Source: an uncultured Lachnospiraceae bacterium
Lineage (GTDB): Bacteria; Bacillota; Clostridia; Lachnospirales; Lachnospiraceae
Assembly: GCA_910586315.1 (NCBI GenBank)
Contig: CAJUIP010000003.1
Coordinates: 75,332-139,331, forward strand
Direction of reading: 5' to 3'
Length of the DNA: 64,000 nt
The notes below the pieces were generated by a model. The model saw only the letters and a list, made by a program, of their open reading frames with translations, searched no databases and had not been told where the DNA came from. This document shows positions 34,612 to 42,817 of the stretch, in pieces (positions within the stretch are counted from its first letter, which is position 1; every line of letters starts with the position of its first letter). The position numbers and the translations under genes were made by a program.

Positions 34612-35622
34612 ATGGCAGAACAGAAAGAAAAGGTCCTTGAGATCAAAAACCTGAATGTAAAATTTGTGCTGGAGGAGGAGACGGTGGAGGCCGTCAACGA
34701 TATCAGCCTGCATATGGAAAAAGGGGAGACCCTGGGCTTGGTGGGGGAGACCGGAGCCGGAAAAACAACAACAGCGCTTTCTATCTTAAGGCTGATTGAC
34801 TCCCCGCCAGGGGTTATGGAATGCGAAAAATTGGAGGTCTGCGGAAAAGATATCAAAAATATGTCCATTTCTGAGCTGGAGCATATCCGGGGAAGCGTAG
34901 TATCCATGATTTTCCAGGACCCGATGACCTCTTTAAATCCGGTATTTACTGTGGGACAGCAGATTGCGGAGAGCCTGGAGCGTCATGAAAACTTAAATAA
35001 GAATGAGGCCTGGAAAAAGGCGGAGGACATGCTGGAGTTAGTAGGCATTCCCAGAGAGCGGGCCATTGAATATCCCCATCAGTTTTCCGGCGGAATGAAG
35101 CAGAGAGTAATCATCGCCATCGCCCTGGCCTGCAGCCCGCAGGTGCTGATTGCCGATGAACCCACAACCGCTCTGGATGTGACGATTCAGGCACAGATCC
35201 TTCATCTTATGAAGGAACTGAAAGAGAAGAAAAATACATCTATGATTATGATTACCCATGATCTGGGAATTGTTGCGGAAACCTGCGACAGGGTTGCGGT
35301 GATGTATGCGGGAAGGATTATTGAAGAAGGGAATCTGGACGAGGTATTTAATCATACCCTGCATCCATACACGGAGGGACTTTTTAACTCTCTTCCCAAC
35401 ATTAAAAACCGGAGAGCCAAGCTTCAGCCGATTCACGGCCTTATGCCGGACCCAACCAATCTTCCAAAAGGCTGCGCCTTTGCGCCCCGGTGCAACTATG
35501 CGACGGAAGCCTGTCAGGAGCGCAGGCCGCAGCTGACTGATTTTGGAGGTACGCACAAGGCTGCCTGCCTTGCCTATGAAAACAAGGATTTCCACATCGA
35601 GAGGGGGAAAAAGAATGGCTGA
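34612..35622 (+). CDS. Opp-type ABC ATPase, OppD-like (operon B)
   Basis: A 336-aa ATPase: Walker A GETGAGKTTTA, Q-loop FQDPMTSLNPV, signature FSGGMKQRV, Walker B VLIADEPTTALD, H-loop ITHDLGIV, C-terminal GCAFAPRCNYATEACQE domain. It is 11 bases after the OppC gene and overlaps the OppF gene by 8 bases. Confidence 0.95.
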   Translation: MAEQKEKVLEIKNLNVKFVLEEETVEAVNDISLHMEKGETLGLVGETGAGKTTTALSILRLIDSPPGVMECEKLEVCGKDIKNMSISELEHIRGSVVSMIFQDPMTSLNPVFTVGQQIAESLERHENLNKNEAWKKAEDMLELVGIPRERAIEYPHQFSGGMKQRVIIAIALACSPQVLIADEPTTALDVTIQAQILHLMKELKEKKNTSMIMITHDLGIVAETCDRVAVMYAGRIIEEGNLDEVFNHTLHPYTEGLFNSLPNIKNRRAKLQPIHGLMPDPTNLPKGCAFAPRCNYATEACQERRPQLTDFGGTHKAACLAYENKDFHIERGKKNG

Positions 35623-36577
35623 AATAATTCTGGAAGTTAAGAATCTTAAAAAATATTTTAAGACAGCCCGCGGAACTCTTCATGCGGTGGATGATGTCAG
35701 CTTTACGATTGAAAAAGGTAAGACGCTGGGAATTGTAGGAGAATCCGGATGCGGGAAATCCACGACCGGAAGAGCGATCTTAAGACTTTTGGAGCCTACG
35801 GACGGCAAGGTATTCTTTGAAGGGCAGGACATTACCTCCTTAAGCGGAGGGAAAATGCGCCAGATGCGCCGGGATATGCAGATTATTTTCCAGGATCCCT
35901 TTTCGTCGCTGGACCCGAAAAAGACGGTCAGCCAGACCATTGCGGAGCCCATTGTAGAGAATAAAATATTGAAGGACAAAAAGGCCATTGACACAAGAGT
36001 GCGTGAGCTTATGAAGACTGTGGGACTGGCGGAGCGTCTTGTGAACTCCTACCCGCACGAGCTGGACGGCGGACGCAGACAGCGAATCGGGATTGCGAGA
36101 GCGCTGGCTATGGAGCCGAAATTTATTGTCTGTGACGAGCCGGTTTCGGCCCTTGACGTATCAATCCAGGCACAGATTTTAAACCTTTTGCAGGAACTGA
36201 AGGAGCAGATGGGCCTGACCTTTATTTTCATTACCCATGACCTGTCTGTGGTGAATCATTTTGCAGATGAAATTGCAGTTATGTATCTGGGGCAGCTAAT
36301 CGAAAAGGCGCCTACAGAAGAGCTTTTTGACCATCCGGTTCACCCGTACACGAAAGCGCTTCTTTCTGCAATCCCCATTCCTGAGGTTGGAATTGAAAGA
36401 CCGGAACGGATTCTTTTAAAGGGAGAGATCAGTTCTCCGATTGATCCGCCGGATGAGTGCCGGTTTGCAAAACGGTGTATTCATACCTGTGACCAGTGCC
36501 GGGCTGCCTGTCCGCAGCTTTTGGAAGTATCTCCAGGTCATTTTGTATCGTGCCATCTTTGGAAAGAATTTATGTAA
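35615..36577 (+). CDS. Opp-type ABC ATPase, OppF-like (operon B)
   Basis: A 320-aa ATPase: Walker A GESGCGKSTTG, Q-loop FQDPFSSLDPK, Walker B FIVCDEPVSALD, H-loop ITHDLSVV, C-terminal CRFAKRCIHTCDQC domain. As in operon A the signature is LDGGRRQRIG. The start at 35615 follows GAGGGGGAAA and aligns with the OppF of operon A (MAEI...VKNLKKYFKT); the longer frame from 35543 would overlap oppD by 80 bases. Confidence 0.94.
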   Translation: MAEIILEVKNLKKYFKTARGTLHAVDDVSFTIEKGKTLGIVGESGCGKSTTGRAILRLLEPTDGKVFFEGQDITSLSGGKMRQMRRDMQIIFQDPFSSLDPKKTVSQTIAEPIVENKILKDKKAIDTRVRELMKTVGLAERLVNSYPHELDGGRRQRIGIARALAMEPKFIVCDEPVSALDVSIQAQILNLLQELKEQMGLTFIFITHDLSVVNHFADEIAVMYLGQLIEKAPTEELFDHPVHPYTKALLSAIPIPEVGIERPERILLKGEISSPIDPPDECRFAKRCIHTCDQCRAACPQLLEVSPGHFVSCHLWKEFM

Positions 36578-36630
36578 GCGATCATATTTTATAAAGAAGT
36601 CATGTAGGCGATCACACTTTTATATAGAAG
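36571..36630 (+). repeat. Imperfect tandem repeat across the oppF stop (2 x about 30 bp)
   Basis: ATGTA-A/G-GCGATCA occurs twice, each followed by a T-rich tract and ATAxAGAAG; copy 1 is 36571-36599 and copy 2 is 36601-36630. Copy 1 contains the oppF stop codon, so the C-terminal end of the gene has been duplicated into the gap. Confidence 0.7.
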
Positions 36631-36651
36631 GAACAGGAGGGATAGACAGTT

Positions 36652-37923
36652 ATGTATCAGGTATCAGAACGGACCAGAGCACAGTTTGAGAAGATGATGA
36701 GCCTGGAGCCGGTAAAGGAAGCTTTGCGCTTTATTGAGGAGGACCAGCCCAATGCGATAAGAGAGCAGAAAGAGCTGGTTGTCATTGAAGCGCCCACAGG
36801 CCAGGAGGAAGAACGCGCGAAGGTTTTTGCGGAAAAGTTTAAAGCTCTGGGACTGGAAGATGTACATATTGACAGAGGCGGCAATGTGATTGGAATCCGA
36901 AAGGGAACCGGAAAGGGGCCCAAAGTATTAATTGAAGGCCATCTGGATACGGTTTTCCCCTTTGGAACCGTACAGGGAGTCGAAGAACGTGACGGCTTTT
37001 TATATGCCCCCGGAATCGGTGATGACACAAGAGCTCTGGCAATGCTTCTCTGTATGATCCGTGCGCTGAACAAAACAGGAATCAGGACTGAAGGAGATAT
37101 TGTTTTCGTAGGAACGTCGAGAGAAGAAGGCATGGGCGGACTTGGCGGCATGAAGGACTTCTTAAAGGATAATACGGATATTGATATCTCCCTGAGTCTG
37201 GATAATAATGATATGAGCGCTCTGGTATATGAGGCCACGGGCGGAGAGACGTATGAAGTTAACTTTTACGGGATTGGCGGCCACGCCTTTGGATGCTTCG
37301 GCGTAATGGCGCAGCCCATTCATGCGGCAGCCAGAGCAGTGGGAAAAATCGCGGATTTTGTGGTTCCATCAGACCCTAAAACAAGCTTTTGCGTATCCAA
37401 TTTCCATGGCGGTAACGACGCCGGAGTCCATGCGATTGCTCCAAAGGCCACAATTAAATTTAATTTCCGTTCCAACTCCCAGGAGGAGCTTTCCAAGTTA
37501 AGAGACAATATTTTCCGTGCAGTGGAGGAAGCCTGTCAGGAAGAGACAGAGCGCTGGGGAAAAGATACCATTACATGGGATAAGAAGCTTTTATGCGATG
37601 TCCCCGGCGGTACGCAGGATGCCAATTCGCCTTTAGTCGAAACCGCCTATCTGGGCCTCACCTCACTCGGAGTAGAGCCGGTCTTCTACAAAGGCGGATG
37701 CACCAATGCAAACGTGGCAGTGGCAAAGGGAATTCCGGCTATCTGTATGGGACGTGCTTATGCGCCGGATGAAAATTCAAAGAATATCATGAATCACAGT
37801 GTTCAGGAGAAATTTCCGATCGAAGGGGCATATAAGGCAATCCAGCAGGCCTTCATGGTGCTGATGATGGCGGCTGGAATTGAGGGGGAATTTCCTTCGG
37901 TTGTGGATCTTAAGCATAAATAG
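36652..37923 (+). CDS. M20-family peptidase, YgeY/ArgE/PepT-like (operon B)
   Basis: A 423-aa zinc hydrolase. Motifs: EAPTGQEEERAKVF near residue 45, LIEGHLDTVFPFG (His, Asp) near residue 92, GIGDDTRALAMLL (bridging Asp), and VGTSREEGMGGLGG (catalytic/metal Glu pair) near residue 150. The dimerisation domain begins at GIGGHAFGCFGVMAQPIHAA, and a late His is in IMNHSV. Its architecture fits the ArgE/DapE/YgeY branch of M20A rather than the AbgA type found elsewhere in this region, so it widens the range of products handled. No signal peptide. Confidence 0.9.
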   Translation: MYQVSERTRAQFEKMMSLEPVKEALRFIEEDQPNAIREQKELVVIEAPTGQEEERAKVFAEKFKALGLEDVHIDRGGNVIGIRKGTGKGPKVLIEGHLDTVFPFGTVQGVEERDGFLYAPGIGDDTRALAMLLCMIRALNKTGIRTEGDIVFVGTSREEGMGGLGGMKDFLKDNTDIDISLSLDNNDMSALVYEATGGETYEVNFYGIGGHAFGCFGVMAQPIHAAARAVGKIADFVVPSDPKTSFCVSNFHGGNDAGVHAIAPKATIKFNFRSNSQEELSKLRDNIFRAVEEACQEETERWGKDTITWDKKLLCDVPGGTQDANSPLVETAYLGLTSLGVEPVFYKGGCTNANVAVAKGIPAICMGRAYAPDENSKNIMNHSVQEKFPIEGAYKAIQQAFMVLMMAAGIEGEFPSVVDLKHK

Positions 37924-37951
37924 AATATAAAAAACAGAATGGGGACAAAAA

Positions 37952-39250
37952 ATGAGCAAAACGAGTTTTATTGCCACTGGTGACGCGTTTATTACGAGAC
38001 GCTTTCCGAGGGGCGGTTATGAAGGTTTTGAAGAAGTCAGAGACTGTATCCAGAAGTATGATGTAAAATTTTCCAACCTGGAGATGACCTTTCATGAGCA
38101 GGAAGGATACCCTGCCGCTTTTTCCGGCGGCACATGGGCGATGGCGGATCCCAGGACTCTGGATGATATGAAATCCTACGGCTTTAATCTGTATAATACG
38201 GCCAACAACCATTCCTGTGATTACAGTCATGGGGGCGTTCTTGGAACGATCCGCCATCTGAAAGAAAGAGACATGATCTTTGCCGGAACGGGAAGGAATC
38301 TTGGAGATGCGTCAAAGCCGTGCTATCTGGAAGTGAAGAATGCAAGAGTGGCATTAATCGGCGCTTCGGCAACCTTCCACGAATCCGGAATGGCCGGCGG
38401 ACAGACGGCAGATATGCAGGGAAGGCCGGGTTTGAATCCGCTGAGATTTGAGACCATTTACCATGTATGCAGGGAAAACTTCAAAAAAGTGGAAGAGCTG
38501 GCGGCGGTAACAAAGGTCAATGCCTCCATGGAAAACTCCGTAAAGAACGGATATAAAAATCCTCCGGAAGAGGGAACACTTCCTTTTGGACAGTATATGT
38601 TTGTTCTGGACGAGAAAGACTGGATTGAAAGCAGGCCGCTCGAGACAGACATGATCCGCATTGAAAAAGAAATTGAGGAGGCGAGGAAGCAGGCAGACGT
38701 GGTTCTCGTAAGTATCCACGCCCATGAGACGGATACGGAAAATACAAAAGTGCCGGCAATGTTTCTGGAAACCTTCGGAAGACGCTGCATCGATGCCGGC
38801 GCGGATGCCATGATCGGCCATGGTCCTCATGAGCTGCGCGGTATCGAAATATACAAAGGAAAACCGATCTTTTACAGCCTTGGCAATTTCCTGTTTGAGA
38901 CGGAAACCGTGGATCTGCAGCCGTACGACGCTTACTTAAACCGCCATATGCCACTGGATACGAAGGTAGGTACCTATATGGACGACCGCAGCAAAAACGG
39001 AACCACGGGCTATGGAGTGCTGCCGGAGATCTGGACCTCTGTGATGGCAGGCTGGACCATGGAGGATGGAAAGGTGACGAAAATCGAACTTTATCCAATC
39101 TCTCTGGGGATGGAGCGGGTGCGCTCCCAGAAAGGTGTTCCTGTGATGACGGGAGACGAGGAAGTGCTGAAATATCTTGCAGGCCTGTCCGCCCCCTATG
39201 GAACAGAAATTAAGATTGAGAACGGTGTCGGCTGTATTTACATGAAATAA
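37952..39250 (+). CDS. CapA-family metallophosphatase-fold protein (operon B)
   Basis: A 432-aa protein with the PGA_cap/CapA fold, related to the CapA/PgsA subunit of poly-gamma-glutamate synthesis. Calcineurin-like metal motifs are complete: FIATGDAFITRRF (Asp) at the N-terminus, SNLEMTFHEQEGYP, NLYNTANNHSCDYSHGG (Asn-His) near residue 85, VVLVSIHAHETD (His) near residue 250, and IGHGPHELRGIEIYKGKPIFYSLGNFLFET (GHxPH) near residue 288. There is no transmembrane anchor or signal peptide, unlike true CapA, so it is probably a soluble phosphatase or hydrolase. Its place among peptidase genes suggests action on imported glutamyl or phosphorylated compounds; this is inference. Confidence 0.85.
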   Translation: MSKTSFIATGDAFITRRFPRGGYEGFEEVRDCIQKYDVKFSNLEMTFHEQEGYPAAFSGGTWAMADPRTLDDMKSYGFNLYNTANNHSCDYSHGGVLGTIRHLKERDMIFAGTGRNLGDASKPCYLEVKNARVALIGASATFHESGMAGGQTADMQGRPGLNPLRFETIYHVCRENFKKVEELAAVTKVNASMENSVKNGYKNPPEEGTLPFGQYMFVLDEKDWIESRPLETDMIRIEKEIEEARKQADVVLVSIHAHETDTENTKVPAMFLETFGRRCIDAGADAMIGHGPHELRGIEIYKGKPIFYSLGNFLFETETVDLQPYDAYLNRHMPLDTKVGTYMDDRSKNGTTGYGVLPEIWTSVMAGWTMEDGKVTKIELYPISLGMERVRSQKGVPVMTGDEEVLKYLAGLSAPYGTEIKIENGVGCIYMK

Positions 39251-39281
39251 TTGACATGAAAGAATTGACATGAAAGAATGG
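39240..39281 (+). repeat. Tandem 14-bp repeat across the capA-like stop (3 copies)
   Basis: ACATGAAATAATTG, ACATGAAAGAATTG and ACATGAAAGAATGG follow each other without gaps. The first copy contains the last codons and stop of the CapA-like gene. Confidence 0.8.
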
Positions 39282-39326
39282 AAGCAGTATGGCTATGGAA
39301 ATTAGGGAAAAGCGAGGAAAATTCAC

Positions 39327-40745
39327 ATGAACCGAATAGATAAGGCAAACCAGTATCTGTTTGAAGAGCTGGTGAAGCATATCAGAATGCAGAGCGAGGC
39401 TGCGGGAATCGCAGTGGCGATTGTCGATGCGGACGGAAATACACAGTACGAGAAGTATTTCGGTTACCGTGATACCGAAAAGAAGCTTCCGATGGATGAG
39501 AATACGATTTTCGGCTTGGCGTCTGTGACAAAGTCTTTTGTGGCATTATCCATCATGCAGCTTTATGAAAAGGGAGTGCTCGATCTGGACGACCCGGTGA
39601 GCAAGTACATTCCTGAATTTACAAACAGGAATCAGGAGACCGTAAAGATTCGTCACTTTTTAAGCCACAGCGCGGGATTCTTCCCGGTTCACAGGACGGT
39701 GGTGAAGGAGATTGCCGGGGAACTGGGCCTTACAGAAGAAAAAGACGGAGATCTGGCATACAGCGACGCGCTTGCGGCGGCAGGCGTAAAGAAAGTGGCA
39801 GAGCAGCTGGACGCTCAGACCAGGGAAAACGGACTGATTGGGCGGCCGGGCGATTACATGAGCTACTGCAACGACGGCTTCGGGCTTCTTTCTGAAATTG
39901 TACACCGTGTCGGCGGCGAGCCGTCCTTTGCGGATTATGTAAAGAAAAATATTCTGGCTCCTTTAGGAATGGAGCGGAGCGGATGCGATTACAGGCGTCC
40001 GAGACTGGATGAAAATGCCGCCGTGCTGTATAAAAAGAGAAACGGCGTTATGGAAGCTTCCAGAGATTACTATGATAATGCCTTTGCTCTGGGCGGGGCA
40101 GGTTCCATGAAATCCACGATTGCAGATATGAAACAGATTCTTTCCATGTACCTGAACCATGGAAAGGGACAGAACGGAGAACGGATTCTTTCCATGGAAG
40201 GCATTATGGCTATGTGCAGACCGAGAATCGAGTATCGGCCGGAGAGCTTTTACTGCTATGGGCTGGCTACGAAAATGCTGGACGATTTGACGATTGTGGA
40301 ACACGGAGGAAGCCTTACGGGCGTCTCCTCTAACCTTTCCTGGTCCTATGGCACAGGAGCCGGCGTCGTGGTGCTCTGCAATACGTCCGACGTTCCGGTT
40401 TCCGTGATCGCAGACGCGGCCATGCGGATGTATCATGGCAGAAATCCCATAGAGGATAGGAGCGTGTACGCAGAAAATCCGTGGACGGAAACCACAAAGA
40501 AAGAAGCGTGCGGCCATTATGTGTCAAAGGAAGACACGGAAATCGAGATTCAAAACGAAAATGGCGGGATTGCTGTTCTTGTGGACGGACAGGAAAAGCC
40601 GTTTGTCATGGTTCAGGAGTGCCTTGGCATTGTCCGCGGCTACATAAAGGATGCGTATCTGAAGCTGTTTAAGGATGCGGACGGCCATGTGTTCGCTGTG
40701 GGCTACGGCGGGCGTATGCTGCCGAGAGTGAGCGGGCAGAAATAA
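39327..40745 (+). CDS. Beta-lactamase-fold serine hydrolase (operon B)
   Basis: A 472-aa class C beta-lactamase-type hydrolase paralogous to that of operon A. SxxK motif in LASVTKSFVALSIMQLYEKG near residue 72, YxN-like motif YCNDGFG near residue 182, HGGSLTG near residue 327. No signal peptide is seen; the first residues are MNRIDKANQYLFEELVKH. The conserved pairing of this family with Opp transporters in both operons supports a catabolic role such as D-aminopeptidase or amide/ester hydrolysis. Confidence 0.88.
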   Translation: MNRIDKANQYLFEELVKHIRMQSEAAGIAVAIVDADGNTQYEKYFGYRDTEKKLPMDENTIFGLASVTKSFVALSIMQLYEKGVLDLDDPVSKYIPEFTNRNQETVKIRHFLSHSAGFFPVHRTVVKEIAGELGLTEEKDGDLAYSDALAAAGVKKVAEQLDAQTRENGLIGRPGDYMSYCNDGFGLLSEIVHRVGGEPSFADYVKKNILAPLGMERSGCDYRRPRLDENAAVLYKKRNGVMEASRDYYDNAFALGGAGSMKSTIADMKQILSMYLNHGKGQNGERILSMEGIMAMCRPRIEYRPESFYCYGLATKMLDDLTIVEHGGSLTGVSSNLSWSYGTGAGVVVLCNTSDVPVSVIADAAMRMYHGRNPIEDRSVYAENPWTETTKKEACGHYVSKEDTEIEIQNENGGIAVLVDGQEKPFVMVQECLGIVRGYIKDAYLKLFKDADGHVFAVGYGGRMLPRVSGQK

Positions 40746-40764
40746 CAGAGAAAAGGATGTAATG

Positions 40765-40837
40765 GTTTAAAGGGTATCCGGGTTGTTGTGAAGAATCATA
40801 ACAGTTTAGGGTGTATCTGAATTGTTGCCAAGAATCA
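40765..40837 (+). repeat. Imperfect tandem repeat in intergenic gap (2 x 34 bp)
   Basis: GTTTA...GTAT...TTGTTG...AAGAATCA occurs at 40765-40798 and 40804-40837, matching at 26 of 34 positions, just upstream of the ribosome-binding site of the next gene. Confidence 0.65.
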
Positions 40838-40855
40838 AATATGGAGGGAAAACAT

Positions 40856-42169
40856 ATGGATGTTTATGGGCAGATTACGGCAATGGCCGATGAAATGAAG
40901 GGCGACCTTGTGGCGCAGCGGCGCGATTTTCACAAGTATGCGGAAAAAGGCTGGTTTGAGATGCGTACGTCTTCCATTATTGCAAGAAAGCTGACGGAAA
41001 TGGGCTATGAAGTCCTGGTGGGAGAGAAGGTGTGCAAAAAAGATGCCAGAATGGGCGTACCTTCTGAGGAAGAACTTGAGGAGCAGTACGCACGTGCTGT
41101 CGCCCAGGGGGCAGACCCGGAGTTTGTGAAATATACAAAGGGCGGCATGACCGGGGTGATTGGCATTTTACGGTGCGGCGAGGGCCCCACGGTCGCTATG
41201 CGTTTTGACATTGACGCTCTTGGCGTGTTTGAGGAAAAGGATCCGTCTCACCGTCCTGCATGCGAGGGCTTCGCCTCTGTAAACGAAGGCTTTATGCACG
41301 CCTGCGGTCATGACGGCCACGGAACCATCGGCCTCGGTGTGGCAAAAGTTTTAATGTCTATAAAAGACTCTCTTCATGGAACCATCAAGCTGATTTTCCA
41401 GCCGGCAGAGGAGGGAGTACGCGGGGCAAAGGCCATCGTTGAGAACGGCCATCTGGATGGTGTGGACTACCTGATTGGTTCTCACGTATCAGATAAAAAG
41501 GAGGACGACCCGGCGGTGGTAATTCCGGGAAGCCACGGCTCTCTTGCCACAACAAAATATGACGTATATTTCCACGGCGTGTCTGCCCATGCAGGCGGCT
41601 CTCCGGAGAAGGGAAAAAATGTCATGCTGGCAGTGGGAACGGCGATTTTAAATCTCTATGCGATTCCCCGTAATTCGGCCGGAATGTCCCGCATTAATGT
41701 GGGTACCGTGGAGGCCGGAAGCGGAAGAAATGTTATCGCGGATATTGCAAAAATGGAAATCGAAGTCCGCGGAGAGACCACGGAAATCAACCAGTATATG
41801 GAAGAATACGCGAAGAATGTGATCGAGGGGGCAGCGAAAATGCATGGCTGCACCTGCGAAATGAAGGTAATGGGTTCTGCGTATTCCCTTACAAGCGACC
41901 AGGCCCTTATGGACCGTGTGAGGAGGGTATGTGAAGAGAACTTGAAACTTCCGGTATCAGAAACCACGAGCAGCAGAAACGGGGGAAGCGAGGATGTTTC
42001 CTATATGATGCGCCGTGTCCAGGAGCAGGGAGGACAGGCGACATTCATGCGGATTCTTACGAAAGAGTCAGCTCCGGGGCATAACCGCCGCTTTGATTTT
42101 GACGAGCAGGCGCTGCCTAATGCAGTGAAGATTTTCTGCGGAACCGTTTATGATATTCTCGGAAAGTAA
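40856..42169 (+). CDS. AbgA/AbgB-like M20D amidohydrolase (operon B)
   Basis: A 437-aa M20D hydrolase similar to aminobenzoyl-glutamate utilisation subunit and N-acyl-amino-acid amidohydrolases. Motifs: RRDFHKYAEKGWFEMRTS at the N-terminus, VAMRFDIDAL (Asp), GFMHACGHDGHGTIGLG (metal His/Cys block) near residue 155, FQPAEEGVRGAKAIVENG (Glu pair) near residue 200, and the dimer domain KYDVYFHGVSAHAGGSPEKGKN. ATG at 40856 follows ATGGAGGGAAAAC. It is the last gene of operon B, followed by a strong terminator. Cytoplasmic. Confidence 0.92.
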   Translation: MDVYGQITAMADEMKGDLVAQRRDFHKYAEKGWFEMRTSSIIARKLTEMGYEVLVGEKVCKKDARMGVPSEEELEEQYARAVAQGADPEFVKYTKGGMTGVIGILRCGEGPTVAMRFDIDALGVFEEKDPSHRPACEGFASVNEGFMHACGHDGHGTIGLGVAKVLMSIKDSLHGTIKLIFQPAEEGVRGAKAIVENGHLDGVDYLIGSHVSDKKEDDPAVVIPGSHGSLATTKYDVYFHGVSAHAGGSPEKGKNVMLAVGTAILNLYAIPRNSAGMSRINVGTVEAGSGRNVIADIAKMEIEVRGETTEINQYMEEYAKNVIEGAAKMHGCTCEMKVMGSAYSLTSDQALMDRVRRVCEENLKLPVSETTSSRNGGSEDVSYMMRRVQEQGGQATFMRILTKESAPGHNRRFDFDEQALPNAVKIFCGTVYDILGK

Positions 42170-42189
42170 CGAGGAAGAAAAAATGCGCC

Positions 42190-42236
42190 AGTGGGCAGGG
42201 TATTGCTTGAACCAATACCCTGCCCACTTTGTTTTT
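42190..42236 (+). terminator. Terminator of operon B
   Basis: A perfect 16-bp stem (AGTGGGCAGGGTATTG / CAATACCCTGCCCACT) with a 7-base loop is followed by TTGTTTTT. Confidence 0.95.
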
Positions 42237-42360
42237 CCACTATTGTAAAATAAAGCTGCAAATTACTGACAGGGTGCCCTCTCCCGTAAAGTGTGACGTA
42301 TAAAACGGTGAAAGCCACATTAGAATTCCATTACCAAATTTCGTGAAAAACACAAAAAAT

Positions 42361-42513
42361 GGGAGTGAAATATTTTGCAACAGCCTCGTTGAAGTCCAGT
42401 TCATGCCATGATTTGAAGAGGTATTGAATCGCCTGCTTCGTATAAACAATATTGATGTATATATAACGGGAAGTAATTCAAAATTGTTGTCCAGCGACAT
42501 CATAACTGAGTTT
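42361..42513 (+). pseudogene. Remnant of an AAA_14/DUF4143 ATPase gene
   Basis: One frame reads LVEVQFMP, an in-frame TGA, then FEEVLNRLLRINNIDVYITGSNSK and LLSSDIITEF. This matches the Walker B/sensor region of the AAA_14 plus DUF4143 family (DEVQ..xDFExVLN...DVYVTGSNSxxLSSDxxTEFRGRG). An aspartate codon appears as TGA, the Walker B aspartate is Val, and the match ends after ITEF, so only about 50 codons of a roughly 400-codon gene remain. The surrounding 42240-42720 holds no intact gene; an ORF continues to 42639 without a recognisable match. Confidence 0.75.
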
Positions 42514-42728
42514 TTAAAGTACATTGTTGAGCACAGAAGCAAATCTTCCGCAAACTGTGACGCACAGCTGGCTGAAATCAGGTTACATTTGTTGATGATG
42601 GTGCAGAATATTGGTAGAAAATGGAAGGAAAAGACATAAGATGTGAAATTACGGAAGCTTTTTTGACAAAATCAGGTGCAAAATATCAGAAAATACACAA
42701 AAACAGGCTTAAATCTGATAAAAATTTG

Positions 42729-42757
42729 TTCACATTTTCCAAAAAATGTGCTATAAT
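42729..42757 (+). promoter_or_regulatory. glgC promoter
   Basis: TTCACA, 17-base spacer, TATAAT, 61 bases before the glgC start. Confidence 0.7.
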
Positions 42758-42817
42758 AATTACACCAGCTATACGTAAACAGTGTATGGGACAAAATGAG
42801 CAGCAAGAGGTGATATC

